Source: Chryseobacterium ureilyticum (lineage in GTDB: Bacteria > Bacteroidota > Bacteroidia > Flavobacteriales > Weeksellaceae). Taken from it: a stretch of 64,000 nt of DNA. Shown here in pieces: positions 33,791 through 42,864 of the stretch. Position numbers and translations under genes: made by a program. The notes under the pieces were generated by a model that saw only the letters and a list, made by a program, of their open reading frames with translations, searched no databases and was not told the DNA's origin. The DNA lies in NCBI RefSeq assembly GCF_900156735.1, contig NZ_FTOL01000001.1, positions 1,054,001 to 1,118,000 of the forward strand, read 5' to 3'. Every line of letters begins with the position of its first letter. Positions within the stretch are counted from its first letter, which is position 1.

Positions 33791-34828
33791 ATGAAGAAAC
33801 TAATTTTAGGTATAGCTATCGTAGCATCTGCTTTTGTTTTTGGACAGAAAGATGCAAATGCTTTGAATGCTCAACTTCAAGCTGCTAACAAAGCTGCTAT
33901 GGATGCATATAATGCAAAAAATTATGCCGTTGCAGCTCCTAAGTTTGTAGAAGTTTATGACTTATTGAAAACTGCTGGACAGGACAATAAAATATACATG
34001 TATTATGCAGGATTGAGCCACGCGTTAGCTAATAACAGTGATGAATCTATTAAAATATATACAGACCTTGTTAATTCAGGATTCACAGGAGTAGAAACTA
34101 CCTATACTGCAAAAGAGAAAAAAAGCGGACAGGTTGTGAATTTAGATAAAGCTACTTGGGAATTAATGAAGAAAAACCCTGATTATTCAGACTTCAAAAC
34201 TGAGCAGACTAAAAGTGTAGAACCGGATTTATATGAAACATTAACATCATTACTTCTTAACGCGAAAAAAGGAAATGAAGCTCTTGTAATCATTGAAAAA
34301 GGATTAGCTAAATTCCCGAACAATGCTAAGCTTAAAGAAGCTCAGACAAATGCTTTCCTTCAATCAGGAAACACAGATAAATTTATTAATGGTTTAAAAG
34401 AGCAGTTAGCAAAAAATCCTAACGATGCTACAAACTGGTACAACCTTGGGGTAATGCAGTCTAAAACTCCTGCTACTGTTGCAGATGCTTTAGAATCGTT
34501 CAAGAAAGCAGTAGAACTTAAGCCTGATTTTGCAGATGCTTATCAGAACTTAGTGTATACAACTATCGGTGACGATGCTAAAATCGTATCAGAAATCAAC
34601 GCTTTGAGAAAAGATAAGCCGGATGACGCTTCTAAACTAATTGATGCAAGAAGAGAAAGATTCAACAAAGCTTTACCATTTGCAGAAAGTTGGTATAAAG
34701 TGGCACCGAAGAATATCGATGCAGTTACTACATTAAAGGAAATTTATGTTGTAACTAAAAACATGGATAAAGTTAAAGAAATGAAAGCTAAAGAAGCTGA
34801 GTTAAGCGCAGCAGCACCAGCAAAATAA
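33791..34828 (+). CDS. Secreted tetratricopeptide-repeat protein
   Basis: 345 residues. Signal peptide residues 1-19 (MKKLILGIAIVASAFVFGQ). TPR-like units are seen near 34-70 (AKNYAVAAPKFVEVYDLL), 145-175 and 205-245 (NPNDATNWYNLGVMQSKTPATVADALESFKKAVELKPDFADAYQNL). Likely a periplasmic scaffold of unknown partner. It starts 28 bp after gyrA with no terminator between them, so it may share the gyrA transcript. A terminator follows it. Confidence 0.85.
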   Translation: MKKLILGIAIVASAFVFGQKDANALNAQLQAANKAAMDAYNAKNYAVAAPKFVEVYDLLKTAGQDNKIYMYYAGLSHALANNSDESIKIYTDLVNSGFTGVETTYTAKEKKSGQVVNLDKATWELMKKNPDYSDFKTEQTKSVEPDLYETLTSLLLNAKKGNEALVIIEKGLAKFPNNAKLKEAQTNAFLQSGNTDKFINGLKEQLAKNPNDATNWYNLGVMQSKTPATVADALESFKKAVELKPDFADAYQNLVYTTIGDDAKIVSEINALRKDKPDDASKLIDARRERFNKALPFAESWYKVAPKNIDAVTTLKEIYVVTKNMDKVKEMKAKEAELSAAAPAK

Positions 34829-34849
34829 TCATTTGATAACTCAATATAG

Positions 34850-34885
34850 AAGCCGGAACAGCAATGTTTCGGCTTTTGTGTTTTT
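34850..34885 (+). terminator. Terminator after the TPR gene
   Basis: AAGCCGGAACA (34850-34860), loop GCAA, TGTTTCGGCTT (34865-34875), then TTGTGTTTTT. Confidence 0.82.
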
Positions 34886-35011
34886 AATAAAAAAATATTA
34901 TTCTTCACAACATATTCTTAAAGATCTCCTTTCAAAACTCATCATGAAAAATATCTCTTATTTATAGAAATGATCCCTAAATTTCACCCTTAGAAATTCT
35001 CTGTAATTCCG

Positions 35012-35019
35012 TATCTTTG
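35012..35019 (+). promoter_or_regulatory. -7 box TATCTTTG of menB
   Basis: Exact TAnnTTTG match 17 bp before the ATG at 35037. Confidence 0.55.
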
Positions 35020-35036
35020 AGAAAAATTTTAACAAA

Positions 35037-35873
35037 ATGATTGAGTGGAAAACCGCCAAGGAATACGAAGATATTACCTATAAAAAATGTAATGGTGTAG
35101 CAAGAATCGCTTTCAACAGACCGGAAGTACGTAATGCTTTCAGACCTAAAACAACTTCAGAATTATACGATGCTTTCTATGACGCTTCCGAAGACCCTTC
35201 AATAGGTGTTGTTTTACTTTCAGGAGAAGGGCCAAGTCCTAAAGATGGAGGTTGGGCTTTCTGTAGTGGAGGAGATCAAAAAGCAAGAGGTCACCAAGGG
35301 TATGTAGGAGAAGATGGAAGACACCGTTTAAACATTCTGGAAGTACAACGTTTAATTCGTTTTATGCCAAAAGTGGTAATCGCGGTAGTTCCTGGATGGG
35401 CTGTAGGAGGCGGACACTCTCTTCATGTAGTATGTGACCTTACTTTAGCAAGTGAAGAGCATGCAATTTTCAAGCAGACAGATGCTGATGTTACCAGCTT
35501 TGATGGTGGTTATGGATCTGCTTACCTGGCTAAAATGGTTGGGCAGAAAAAAGCACGTGAAATATTCTTTTTAGGAAGAAACTATTCCGCTCAAGAAGCT
35601 TTCGAAATGGGAATGGTAAATAAAGTAGTTCCTCATGCAGAATTAGAAGATACTGCGTATGAGTGGGCACAGGAAATCCTAGGAAAATCTCCAATGTCTA
35701 TCAGAATGTTGAAATTTGCGATGAACCTTACAGACGATGGAATGGTTGGTCAGCAGGTATTTGCAGGAGAAGCAACGCGTCTTGCTTATATGACAGAAGA
35801 AGCTCAGGAAGGAAGAAATGCATTCCTGGAAAAGAGAAAACCAAACTTCGGAGACGATAAATGGATATCATAA
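35037..35873 (+). CDS. menB: 1,4-Dihydroxy-2-naphthoyl-CoA synthase
   Basis: A crotonase-fold enzyme of 278 residues. MenB-specific features: FCSGGDQKARG (about 79-89), VPGWAVGGGHSLHVVCDLTLAS (about 118-139), and DADVTSFDGGYGSAYLA (about 151-167), which includes the catalytic aspartate/serine region, and the end PNFGDDKW. It closes the second ring of the menaquinone naphthoate. menA follows 74 bp downstream, so both act in the same pathway and probably the same transcript. Confidence 0.96.
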   Translation: MIEWKTAKEYEDITYKKCNGVARIAFNRPEVRNAFRPKTTSELYDAFYDASEDPSIGVVLLSGEGPSPKDGGWAFCSGGDQKARGHQGYVGEDGRHRLNILEVQRLIRFMPKVVIAVVPGWAVGGGHSLHVVCDLTLASEEHAIFKQTDADVTSFDGGYGSAYLAKMVGQKKAREIFFLGRNYSAQEAFEMGMVNKVVPHAELEDTAYEWAQEILGKSPMSIRMLKFAMNLTDDGMVGQQVFAGEATRLAYMTEEAQEGRNAFLEKRKPNFGDDKWIS

Positions 35874-35879
35874 CATTTG

Positions 35880-35940
35880 CGATGAGTAATAAATAATGAG
35901 AAATCTTTTTCATTACTTATTACCCATTGCTCATTACTTA
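35880..35940. repeat. Intergenic inverted repeats of the ATTACTTATTAC kind
   Basis: ATGAGTAATAAATAATGAG (35881-35899) faces CATTACTTATTACCCATTGCTCATTACTTAT, so copies of one short unit stand in both directions between menB and menA. A related stretch (TTATTTATTACTCAT) lies before 49619. Confidence 0.4.
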
Positions 35941-35947
35941 TAAATTT

Positions 35948-36877
35948 ATGACAGATTGGATAAAAGCCGCGAGGCTCAGAACTTTACCGCTTTCTTTAAG
36001 TGGGATTATTATGGGAGCTTTCATTGCAAAATGGAGACTTTACAGAGAAGGAGGAATCTGGGATTGGAAAATTTTTGCTCTTGCACTTTTGGTAACGCTT
36101 TTATATCAGATTTTATCAAATTATGCCAACGATTATGGAGATGGAGTAAAAGGAACTGATGCAAAGAGAATCAATGAAGCTGAAGCAAGAGCGGTAGCAT
36201 CAGGTAAAATTACAGCAAAACAAATGAAAAATGCTGTGATCCTGTTTTCGGCATTATCTTTTATTGCTACCATTGCATTATTGTATGTGGCTTTCATTCC
36301 TGAATATATGAATGAGTTTTATATTTTCATTGGACTGGGATTAGCAAGTATTTTAGCAGCAATCGGATATACAGTAGGGAAGAAGCCTTACGGATATATG
36401 GGATTGGGAGATATTTTTGTCTTTATTTTCTTCGGACTGGTTTCTGTATGCGGAAGTTATTTCCTGTTTACAAAAACATTCAGCTGGGATATGCTGTTGC
36501 CAGGAACTGCAGTAGGGATGATGAGTATGGCAGTTTTGAACCTGAACAATATGAGAGATATTGAAAGTGATAAACTATCAGGAAAAAACAGTTTTGCATT
36601 GAGAATCGGATTCAAAAATGCAATGATTTATGAAATGATCCTGTTAAATCTTCCATTGATATTGATCTTGGCTTTCCTGGGGATTAATGGATTCTTTGAG
36701 CAACAAAACTATTATGCTTTTATTGTGATGATCTTAATGTTTCCTTTGACAAAACTGAGAAGAAGTATCATGTCGGTAAAAGAGCCGAAAGAATTAGATC
36801 AGTATCTAAAGCAGGTAGGAATTATGACATTTATAATGGCAATTCTTACAGCAGCTGGACTTAATTTATTTAACTAA
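35948..36877 (+). CDS. menA: 1,4-Dihydroxy-2-naphthoate polyprenyltransferase
   Basis: An inner-membrane UbiA-family enzyme of 309 residues, about nine hydrophobic segments. The acidic motif NYANDYGDGVKGTDAKR (about 62-78) is the MenA form of the family signature; the second is NNMRDIESDKLSGKNSFALRIG. The start WIKAARLRTLPLSLSGIIMG is also typical. It adds the prenyl chain to dihydroxynaphthoate in menaquinone synthesis. The ATG at 35948 (MTDWIKAARLR) is chosen over the frame that opens at 35927. Confidence 0.95.
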   Translation: MTDWIKAARLRTLPLSLSGIIMGAFIAKWRLYREGGIWDWKIFALALLVTLLYQILSNYANDYGDGVKGTDAKRINEAEARAVASGKITAKQMKNAVILFSALSFIATIALLYVAFIPEYMNEFYIFIGLGLASILAAIGYTVGKKPYGYMGLGDIFVFIFFGLVSVCGSYFLFTKTFSWDMLLPGTAVGMMSMAVLNLNNMRDIESDKLSGKNSFALRIGFKNAMIYEMILLNLPLILILAFLGINGFFEQQNYYAFIVMILMFPLTKLRRSIMSVKEPKELDQYLKQVGIMTFIMAILTAAGLNLFN

Positions 36878-36894
36878 ATCTAAAATAGTATATC

Positions 36895-37341
36895 ATGAGT
36901 TCCAATGTCTATGTTGAAGCGCAAATGCTTATCAGAAAACCGATTGAAGTTGTTTTTGAAGCATTCATCAATCCTGAAGTAACCACTAATTTCTGGTTTA
37001 CAAAATCTACCGGAAAATTAGAAGAAGGGAAAACAGTAACCTGGGAATGGGAAATGTACGGCGTGAAAAACGTGGTAAATGTTCATCAGATTATTCCGAA
37101 CCAGCTGATTAAAACAGTATGGGGAGAGCCTTCAGTAAACGTAGACTATGAGTTTAAAACCATGGAAAAAGGAACTCTCGTTGTCATTAAGAGTTATGGC
37201 TTCACTCAAACAGGTGAAGAGATGCTAAGACAGGTTAATGACAATACAGGTGGTTTTACGACAGTTTTAGACGGTTGTAAAGCTTATCTGGAACATGGGA
37301 TCAATCTGAGACTCATTGAAGATAAATTCCCGTCGAAATAG
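36895..37341 (+). CDS. SRPBCC-family (AHSA1/START-like) protein
   Basis: 148 residues, one helix-grip fold domain. The pattern MLIRKPIEVVFEAFINPEVTTNFWFTKSTGKLEEGKTVTWEWEMYG and the C-terminal helix LRQVNDNTGGFTTVLDGCKAYLEHG fit the AHSA1/activator-of-Hsp90-like group of the SRPBCC superfamily. These bind hydrophobic ligands; no ligand is known here. It follows menA by 17 bp and is probably co-transcribed with it. Confidence 0.85.
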   Translation: MSSNVYVEAQMLIRKPIEVVFEAFINPEVTTNFWFTKSTGKLEEGKTVTWEWEMYGVKNVVNVHQIIPNQLIKTVWGEPSVNVDYEFKTMEKGTLVVIKSYGFTQTGEEMLRQVNDNTGGFTTVLDGCKAYLEHGINLRLIEDKFPSK

Positions 37342-37373
37342 TAAAGTAAATAAACAACGCTTTGCGTTTTAAA

Positions 37374-37450
37374 AAAACACAGATGGCACAAATAATTTCA
37401 TGATATCACCTCATTGTGTTATTTGTGAAATTATTTGAGTCATTTGTGTT
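37374..37450. repeat. Long imperfect inverted repeat (about 75 bp)
   Basis: Left arm AAACACAGATGGCACAAATAATTTCA has its near-complement in the right arm TGAAATTATTTGAGTCATTTGTGTTT, with the loop holding GATATCACCTCATTGTG. It lies between the SRPBCC gene and the metallohydrolase and could fold to a long hairpin in RNA or act as a dispersed repeat. Confidence 0.6.
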
Positions 37451-37476
37451 TAATAATAATTGAAATTAAATTTACA

Positions 37477-38163
37477 ATGAAAATACAATTTTTAGGGCAA
37501 AATTGTTTTCTGTTCACGTACAAGGACAAAACAATTTTAAGTGACCCTTTCTACAACTACAAAAAAGCGGAATCAGGCTTTGATATTGCCGCTCAGAAAA
37601 TCGATTACATCCTGTTGACTCACGCACACGGAGATCATATTGCTGATGTAGCGGAAGTATTACAACATTATCCGGAAGCTACAGTAATCGGAGTGCCTGA
37701 AGTGTGCGGGTACTTTAAGCAGGCAAAAAATACAGACGATGTGAACTTAGGAGGATCGGCAAAAATCGATGATCTTAAAATTTCCATGGTTCCGGCTCAC
37801 CATACAAGTTCTTTCCCGGATGGAAGTTACGGAGGTGTTCCTGTAGGGTATATTTTCAGACTTCCTGAAGGTAAAAACGTGTATTTAGCTGGAGATACAG
37901 GAGTAATGGCGGATATGGAGCTATTCCCAAGGTTATATGGGAATATTGACCTTTCTATCCTTCCAATCGGAAGCCACTACACAATGTGCCCAAGAAAAGC
38001 ATCTTTCGCAGCAGCAGAATTATTAAAAACACCAAAAGTAATCGGATGTCACTTTGATACTTTCCCTGCCATTGAAATCAATCATGAAAGTGCGTTAAAG
38101 CATTTCGCAGATAAAAATGTAGAACTTGTTTTACCAAAATTGGGAGAGACGTTCGAATTTTAA
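37477..38163 (+). CDS. Metal-dependent hydrolase, UPF0173 / MBL fold
   Basis: 228 residues of the metallo-beta-lactamase superfamily. Metal ligands: THAHGDH (residues 48-54), PAHHTS (about 107-112), AGDTGVM (about 136-142) and the last histidine in GCHFDTFP. The UPF0173 N-terminus MKIQFLGQNCFLF is plain. The reaction is unknown. The frame that opens at 37435 lies partly in the inverted repeat upstream, so the ATG at 37477 is taken. Confidence 0.9.
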   Translation: MKIQFLGQNCFLFTYKDKTILSDPFYNYKKAESGFDIAAQKIDYILLTHAHGDHIADVAEVLQHYPEATVIGVPEVCGYFKQAKNTDDVNLGGSAKIDDLKISMVPAHHTSSFPDGSYGGVPVGYIFRLPEGKNVYLAGDTGVMADMELFPRLYGNIDLSILPIGSHYTMCPRKASFAAAELLKTPKVIGCHFDTFPAIEINHESALKHFADKNVELVLPKLGETFEF

Positions 38164-38282
38164 TCAATAATAAGAAAGAGGGAAACTGAAAATTAGAAAA
38201 ATGAAAATGATGCGTAAGGTATTAAAAACAAAAAAAGATAATTATCAAATTACCTCTCTTCTCACTTTAAACCAAAAAAAAA

Positions 38283-38377
38283 TGGCAAGCTACCTAAATC
38301 ACACCGCTACGACCAATTACCTTTGCTGCGTTCCCACCCTGGAGGATTCTCAGGAGCTGGTTGTTTAGGACTTGCCG
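38283..38377 (-). ncRNA. ffs: Signal recognition particle RNA (small bacterial type)
   Basis: Minus-strand RNA of about 95 nt. The 5' end GGCAAG (from 38376) pairs with the 3' end CTTGCC (38289-38284), followed by a run of T. The apical part reads CCAGGGTGGGAACGCAGCAAAGG: the SRP domain-IV hallmark with a GGAA tetraloop closed by GTG/CGC and the AGCA internal loop that binds Ffh. AACAACCAGCTCCTGAG and GGTAATTGGTCG form the next helix. A promoter sits at 38381-38410. This RNA overlaps any longer frame of the DUF4199 gene. Confidence 0.88.
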
Positions 38378-38380
38378 TTG

Positions 38381-38410
38381 CAAAGGTAGGAAATATTTGT
38401 AAACTTCAAA
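38381..38410 (-). promoter_or_regulatory. Promoter of the SRP RNA
   Basis: On the minus strand: TTTG (38410-38407), 18-bp spacer, exact -7 box TACCTTTG (38388-38381). The RNA 5' end GGCAAG starts five bases after the box. Confidence 0.75.
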
Positions 38411-38508
38411 ACTTTATTAAAGAAAATTTGTCGAAAAAATGCAGTCGTAGAGCTAAACAGCTGACATTTAGGGGAATAATTTTTCAACTTTTTTCTAAAA
38501 AATTTAAC

Positions 38509-39111
38509 ATGACGAAAAGTCCATCAACACTAGGAATTATACTTTTTATCGCTACAATGATCGTTTTCTTTGTAGTGTACACTTTTTTTTCAGGAATCAA
38601 TTATTTTGATATATCACTGAAAGCCAATGCTTTTGTGCTTCCGATTTTATATGCGGGTGCCGCGTTTTGGTCTGTAAAAACTTATTGGAACAACCATAGA
38701 GTGGTAACTTTTAAAGAAGCATTCAAAAGAGCATTCGTTCCGATGTTCATCGGAGGAATTCTTTCGATCTTCAGTATTTATGCATTTTTAAACTTTGTAG
38801 ATACAGATGCCAAAAAGCTTTTGAACTATCAATATGTTCAGAGACAGAAGTCGGAATTGGATACAGAATATACTTCGGCAAGAAAAATTTTAAAGCATCA
38901 AAAAGATATTGATGAGCTTGATCAGAAGTATAATGAAAGGGTACAAAGCTTTAGCCCAGAGGCTGTAAAAGGAAAAGATATGCTTACCGCAAGTTATTTT
39001 TCAGGATATTTTGCAGCAATTCTTATATTTTACGTAGTTTTGTCGGTGTTTTTCGGAGCGTTCTTCAGAACAAGAAGTATCTATCAGCCCGAAGAAACAA
39101 ACGAAGCCTAA
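38509..39111 (+). CDS. DUF4199 family membrane protein
   Basis: 200 residues. Three or four hydrophobic segments: about 9-28, 40-56, 79-98 and 160-185. The middle (100-158) is a charged helix with many Lys, Glu and Gln. The pattern matches DUF4199, membrane proteins of Bacteroidota with no known role. The frame opens upstream at 38323, but that part is SRP RNA on the other strand; the ATG at 38509 (MTKSPSTLGIILFIA) is the start. The glycosyltransferase gene follows 16 bp later. Confidence 0.85.
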   Translation: MTKSPSTLGIILFIATMIVFFVVYTFFSGINYFDISLKANAFVLPILYAGAAFWSVKTYWNNHRVVTFKEAFKRAFVPMFIGGILSIFSIYAFLNFVDTDAKKLLNYQYVQRQKSELDTEYTSARKILKHQKDIDELDQKYNERVQSFSPEAVKGKDMLTASYFSGYFAAILIFYVVLSVFFGAFFRTRSIYQPEETNEA

Positions 39112-39127
39112 TTTTTATTAAAATTAA

Positions 39128-40078
39128 ATGAATTTATCTATAGTTATTCCGTTACTGAATGAAGAAGACTCTCTGGAAGAGCTTTTTTCAAGAATTGATA
39201 AAGTCTGTAAAACCAGTAATTTATCTTATGAAATCTGGTTTGTAGATGATGGAAGTACGGATTTGTCGTGGAGTATTATTGAGAACTTAAAAGTACAGTA
39301 TCCTCAGATCCACGCTATTAAATTTTCCCGAAATTATGGGAAATCTCAGGCACTTCACGCTGCTTTTGCAAGAACAAACGGAGATGTTGTTATCACCATG
39401 GATGCCGACTTGCAGGATTTTCCGGAAGAAATTCCAGAACTGTACAATATGGTAATTCATGACAATTATGATATCGTTTCCGGATGGAAAAAGAAGCGTT
39501 TTGATAATGTAATGACGAAAAATATTCCGTCAAAACTATTCAATGCAGCAGCAAGAAAAGTTTCAGGGGTTTATCTTCACGATTTCAATTGTGGTCTCAA
39601 AGCATACAAAAAGCAGGTAGTAAAATCTGTAGATGTATATGGAGACATGCACAGATATATTCCGGTATTGGCTGCCAATGCAGGGTTCAGAAGAATTACC
39701 GAGAAAGAAGTACAGCATCAGGCAAGACCTTACGGTACGTCAAAATTCGGAACAGAAAGATTTGTAAGAGGATTTCTGGATTTGGTAACACTTTGGTTTG
39801 TAAGTCGTTTTGGAGGAAGACCTATGCATTTCTTCGGAGCGGTAGGGACATTAATGTTTATCTTCGGTTTCCTTTCAGCGCTTTGGCTGGGAATATCAAA
39901 ACTGATTGATGTAGCTAGAGGAATCTATGGTCATCTGATCACTAATAATCCTTGGTTTTATATTGCTTTAACGATGATGATCATGGGAACATTATTATTT
40001 GTAGCAGGATTCCTGGGAGAAATGATTATCAGAACAAACCGTGAGCATAAGAATTATAATATTGATGAAGTGATATAA
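39128..40078 (+). CDS. Family 2 glycosyltransferase, DPM/GtrB-like
   Basis: 316 residues. The catalytic GT-A domain (1-225) has FVDDGSTD (about 38-45), KFSRNYGKSQALHAAFA and the metal-binding DADLQD (about 98-103); RRITEKEVQHQARPYGTSKF is the family C-terminal loop. Two membrane helices follow (about 236-260 and 275-300). Such enzymes move a sugar from a nucleotide to polyprenyl phosphate at the inner membrane. It is in one transcript with the DUF4199 gene, as is common in Flavobacteriia. Confidence 0.92.
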   Translation: MNLSIVIPLLNEEDSLEELFSRIDKVCKTSNLSYEIWFVDDGSTDLSWSIIENLKVQYPQIHAIKFSRNYGKSQALHAAFARTNGDVVITMDADLQDFPEEIPELYNMVIHDNYDIVSGWKKKRFDNVMTKNIPSKLFNAAARKVSGVYLHDFNCGLKAYKKQVVKSVDVYGDMHRYIPVLAANAGFRRITEKEVQHQARPYGTSKFGTERFVRGFLDLVTLWFVSRFGGRPMHFFGAVGTLMFIFGFLSALWLGISKLIDVARGIYGHLITNNPWFYIALTMMIMGTLLFVAGFLGEMIIRTNREHKNYNIDEVI

Positions 40079-40117
40079 ATAGAAAAGTATATTTTATCAG
40101 TTTAAAATCAAAAATAG

Positions 40118-40157
40118 AATCCCTTGGAAAGTAACGGCTTTTCGAGGGATTTTTTTG
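40118..40157 (+). terminator. Terminator after the glycosyltransferase
   Basis: AATCCCTTGGAAAG (40118-40131) pairs with CTTTTCGAGGGATT (40138-40151) with wobbles; then TTTTTG. Confidence 0.75.
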
Positions 40158-40367
40158 TTGATAAAATTTGGTAAAAAAAGATAAAAATGAAAAACAAGGT
40201 ATTATCCACCAAGCAAAAAATTGAAAATTATCAGGTATTTTATTGCCAAAAGACAAAGATTTTTAGAAATTTTAATCCTATTTTTGTTAAAAGATATTAT
40301 TGAAAGCCCTGAAAACTTTCAGTAGTAAGGATCATAATGATCGTCAATAGAATATTTGAAATTAAAT

Positions 40368-41069
40368 ATGAAAAAAGTACTATACACATTAATGTTGGTT
40401 GCAGTAGTTTCCTGTGGAAAAGTTTCTCCAAAAGGAAATATTGAAAAGAAAGATGTGGATGTTTCAGAATTTGTAAATCTGGATCTGAACGGTAAATTCC
40501 GTGTATTTTATGCCAGAGGACCAAAGAATTTTGTGGAAATAGAAACATACCCAAACGTAGCCAATAACCTTGATGTAGATGTAAAAGATAAAACACTTTC
40601 CATCAAAGAGAAAAGAGGTACAAAAGGGGTAGACTTCTATAATGTAACGATTTATTCAAAATATAATCTGGAAAAAGTGGTGGTTTCAGATTCCGTGGAA
40701 GTCAATATTTCAAGTGAAATCAAAACTGATAACTTCAGATTGAGTATGAAAAATAATGCAAGTTTCATGGGATCTGTCAATACAAGAAGGGCAGAAGTGG
40801 AAATGCATAACAGAAGCCGTGCTAACTTTTTAGGATTAACGAAAGATGCAGTGATCAAAATTTCAGATACAGCAAGTTTAATTGCTCCATACTGGAAAAT
40901 TACCAATCTGAATATAGATTCCAAAAACGGAAATTATGCAGAAGTAAATGTGAAAGACTCTTTAAAAGGAAATATTCAGAACACTGCAAAATTCATCTAT
41001 TATAATGATCCAATCAGAGCCTTTAAAGTAGAGAAGACTACGAAGGTGGAAAACAAAAAACTGGATTAG
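40368..41069 (+). CDS. Head GIN domain (DUF2807) lipoprotein
   Basis: 233 residues. Lipobox VVSC (cysteine 16). The rest is a right-handed beta-solenoid of the DUF2807/head-GIN type: FVNLDLNGKFRVFYARGPKNFVEIETYPNVANNLDVDVKDKTLSI, then repeated short strands (VVVSDSVEVNISS, NNASFMGSV, NRSRANFLG). These sit on the outside of the cell envelope; older annotation calls them putative auto-transporter adhesins, without proof. The ATG at 40368 is chosen over 40356 for a normal signal peptide. Confidence 0.87.
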   Translation: MKKVLYTLMLVAVVSCGKVSPKGNIEKKDVDVSEFVNLDLNGKFRVFYARGPKNFVEIETYPNVANNLDVDVKDKTLSIKEKRGTKGVDFYNVTIYSKYNLEKVVVSDSVEVNISSEIKTDNFRLSMKNNASFMGSVNTRRAEVEMHNRSRANFLGLTKDAVIKISDTASLIAPYWKITNLNIDSKNGNYAEVNVKDSLKGNIQNTAKFIYYNDPIRAFKVEKTTKVENKKLD

Positions 41070-41128
41070 AAACAGTATCATTTAGAACTAGGAACTTTAC
41101 AAACTATAAAAAAGAACAACATACAAAT

Positions 41129-42844
41129 ATGAATACATTAGAAAAAGCGAAACTTTGGTTAAGTGATACATTCGATGCAGAAACGAGAAATGCTGTACAG
41201 GCGTTAATCGACAGTAATTCTCCTGATTTAGAGGATTCTTTCTACAGAGAACTGGAATTCGGAACAGGAGGAATGCGTGGGATTATGGGAGTAGGAACGA
41301 ACCGCTTAAATAAATATACTTTAGGACAGGCGACTCAGGGATTGGCTAATTATATGCTGGAGCAGTTCAAAGGAGAGGAGATCAAAGTAGCAATTGCTTA
41401 TGATGTTCGTCACAACTCTAAAGAATTTGGAAAACTCGTAGCAGATGTTTTAACAGCAAACGGAATCAAAGTATTGCTTTTCAAAGATCACAGACCAACA
41501 CCTGAACTTTCTTTCACAGTTCGTGATAAAAAATGTAACGGAGGAATCGTATTAACAGCTTCTCACAACCCACCGGAATACAATGGTTACAAAGTGTATT
41601 GGAATGACGGAGCACAAATTGTACCTCCAAATGATGAAGCAATCATCAAAGAAGTATATTCTGTAAAATTTGACGAAATTAAATTCAACGGAAATGATGA
41701 TCTGATTGAATGGATCGGAGAAGAGCAAGATGATGTGTATATCGATGCTTGTATTGAAAACTCTACGTATCAGAACGTTGGAAAGGAAAACTTAAATATT
41801 GTTTTCACATCTATTCACGGAACTACATATACTACTATTCCAAAAGCTTTAGCAAAAGCAGGATTTAAAAAAGTAGACCTTGTAAAAGAACAAATGATCC
41901 CTAGCGGAAACTTCCCTACAGTAGAATCTCCAAATCCGGAAGAGCCTGCTGCACTGGAAATGGCAATGGATCTTGCGAAAATTACCAATGCAGACATCGT
42001 TATCGGGACAGACCCGGATGGTGACAGATTAGGAATTGCCGTAAGAAATCTTGAAGGTGAAATTCAATTATTAAACGGAAACCAAACCAATACAATCCTT
42101 ACTTATTACATTCTGAATGAGTGGAGAAAACAAGGAAGAATTACAGGAAAAGAATTCATTGGTTCTACGATTGTTACTTCTGATATTTTCTATGACATTG
42201 CACAGAAATTCGGTGTAGAATGCAAAGTAGGTCTTACAGGATTCAAATGGATCGGAAAAATGATCCGTGAAGCTGAAGGAACTCAAAAATTTGTGTGTGG
42301 TGGTGAAGAAAGTTTCGGTTTCATGACCGGAGACTTCGTTCGTGATAAAGATTCTTGTGGAAGTATCCTTGTTGCTTGTGAAATCGCTGCATGGTGTAAA
42401 GCAAATGGGAAAACAATGTATCAGTACATGATCGAGATCTATAAGGATCTTGGAATGTACTATGAAGGATTGGTAAACGTAGTAAGAAAAGGAAAAGAAG
42501 GAGCAGAAGAAATTCAGAATATGATGAAAAACTTCCGTGAGAATCCTCCAAAAGAATTGGCAGGTTCATTAGTGGAAGAAGTAAAAGACTTTAAAGAACA
42601 GACAAGCCTTACAGTTTCTACAGGTGAGAAAAAAGTAATGAACGATATTCCTAAGTCCAACGTATTGATTTATTATACGCAGGACGGAACAAAAGTTTGT
42701 GTAAGACCTTCAGGAACAGAACCAAAAATTAAATTCTATGTTTCAGTAAAAGAAGTTATCAATTCTGAAGCAGATTTTAAAGATAAATTAAAATCATTGG
42801 AAGCTAAAATCGGAGCAGTTAAAACAGATTTAAAGTTGGATTAA
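41129..42844 (+). CDS. Phosphoglucomutase/phosphomannomutase family enzyme
   Basis: 571 residues, alpha-D-phosphohexomutase superfamily. All four family motifs are seen: active serine TASHNPPEYNGYK (about residue 146), metal loop DPDGDRLGIA (about 297-306), sugar loop GGEESFGF (about 391-398) and phosphate loop RPSGTEPKIKFY (about 533-544). Length and N-terminal FGTGGMRGIMG are those of the PgcA-like long form, which turns glucose-6-phosphate into glucose-1-phosphate and may act on others. The lipoprotein gene follows 20 bp later. Confidence 0.94.
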   Translation: MNTLEKAKLWLSDTFDAETRNAVQALIDSNSPDLEDSFYRELEFGTGGMRGIMGVGTNRLNKYTLGQATQGLANYMLEQFKGEEIKVAIAYDVRHNSKEFGKLVADVLTANGIKVLLFKDHRPTPELSFTVRDKKCNGGIVLTASHNPPEYNGYKVYWNDGAQIVPPNDEAIIKEVYSVKFDEIKFNGNDDLIEWIGEEQDDVYIDACIENSTYQNVGKENLNIVFTSIHGTTYTTIPKALAKAGFKKVDLVKEQMIPSGNFPTVESPNPEEPAALEMAMDLAKITNADIVIGTDPDGDRLGIAVRNLEGEIQLLNGNQTNTILTYYILNEWRKQGRITGKEFIGSTIVTSDIFYDIAQKFGVECKVGLTGFKWIGKMIREAEGTQKFVCGGEESFGFMTGDFVRDKDSCGSILVACEIAAWCKANGKTMYQYMIEIYKDLGMYYEGLVNVVRKGKEGAEEIQNMMKNFRENPPKELAGSLVEEVKDFKEQTSLTVSTGEKKVMNDIPKSNVLIYYTQDGTKVCVRPSGTEPKIKFYVSVKEVINSEADFKDKLKSLEAKIGAVKTDLKLD

Positions 42845-42864
42845 TCTTTTGATAAAGCATATAA

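Noticed and set aside
38323..38508. N-terminal extension of the DUF4199 protein to 38323
   Set aside because: The DNA is the SRP RNA on the other strand and its promoter; the extension lacks coding character and the ATG at 38509 begins at a membrane helix.
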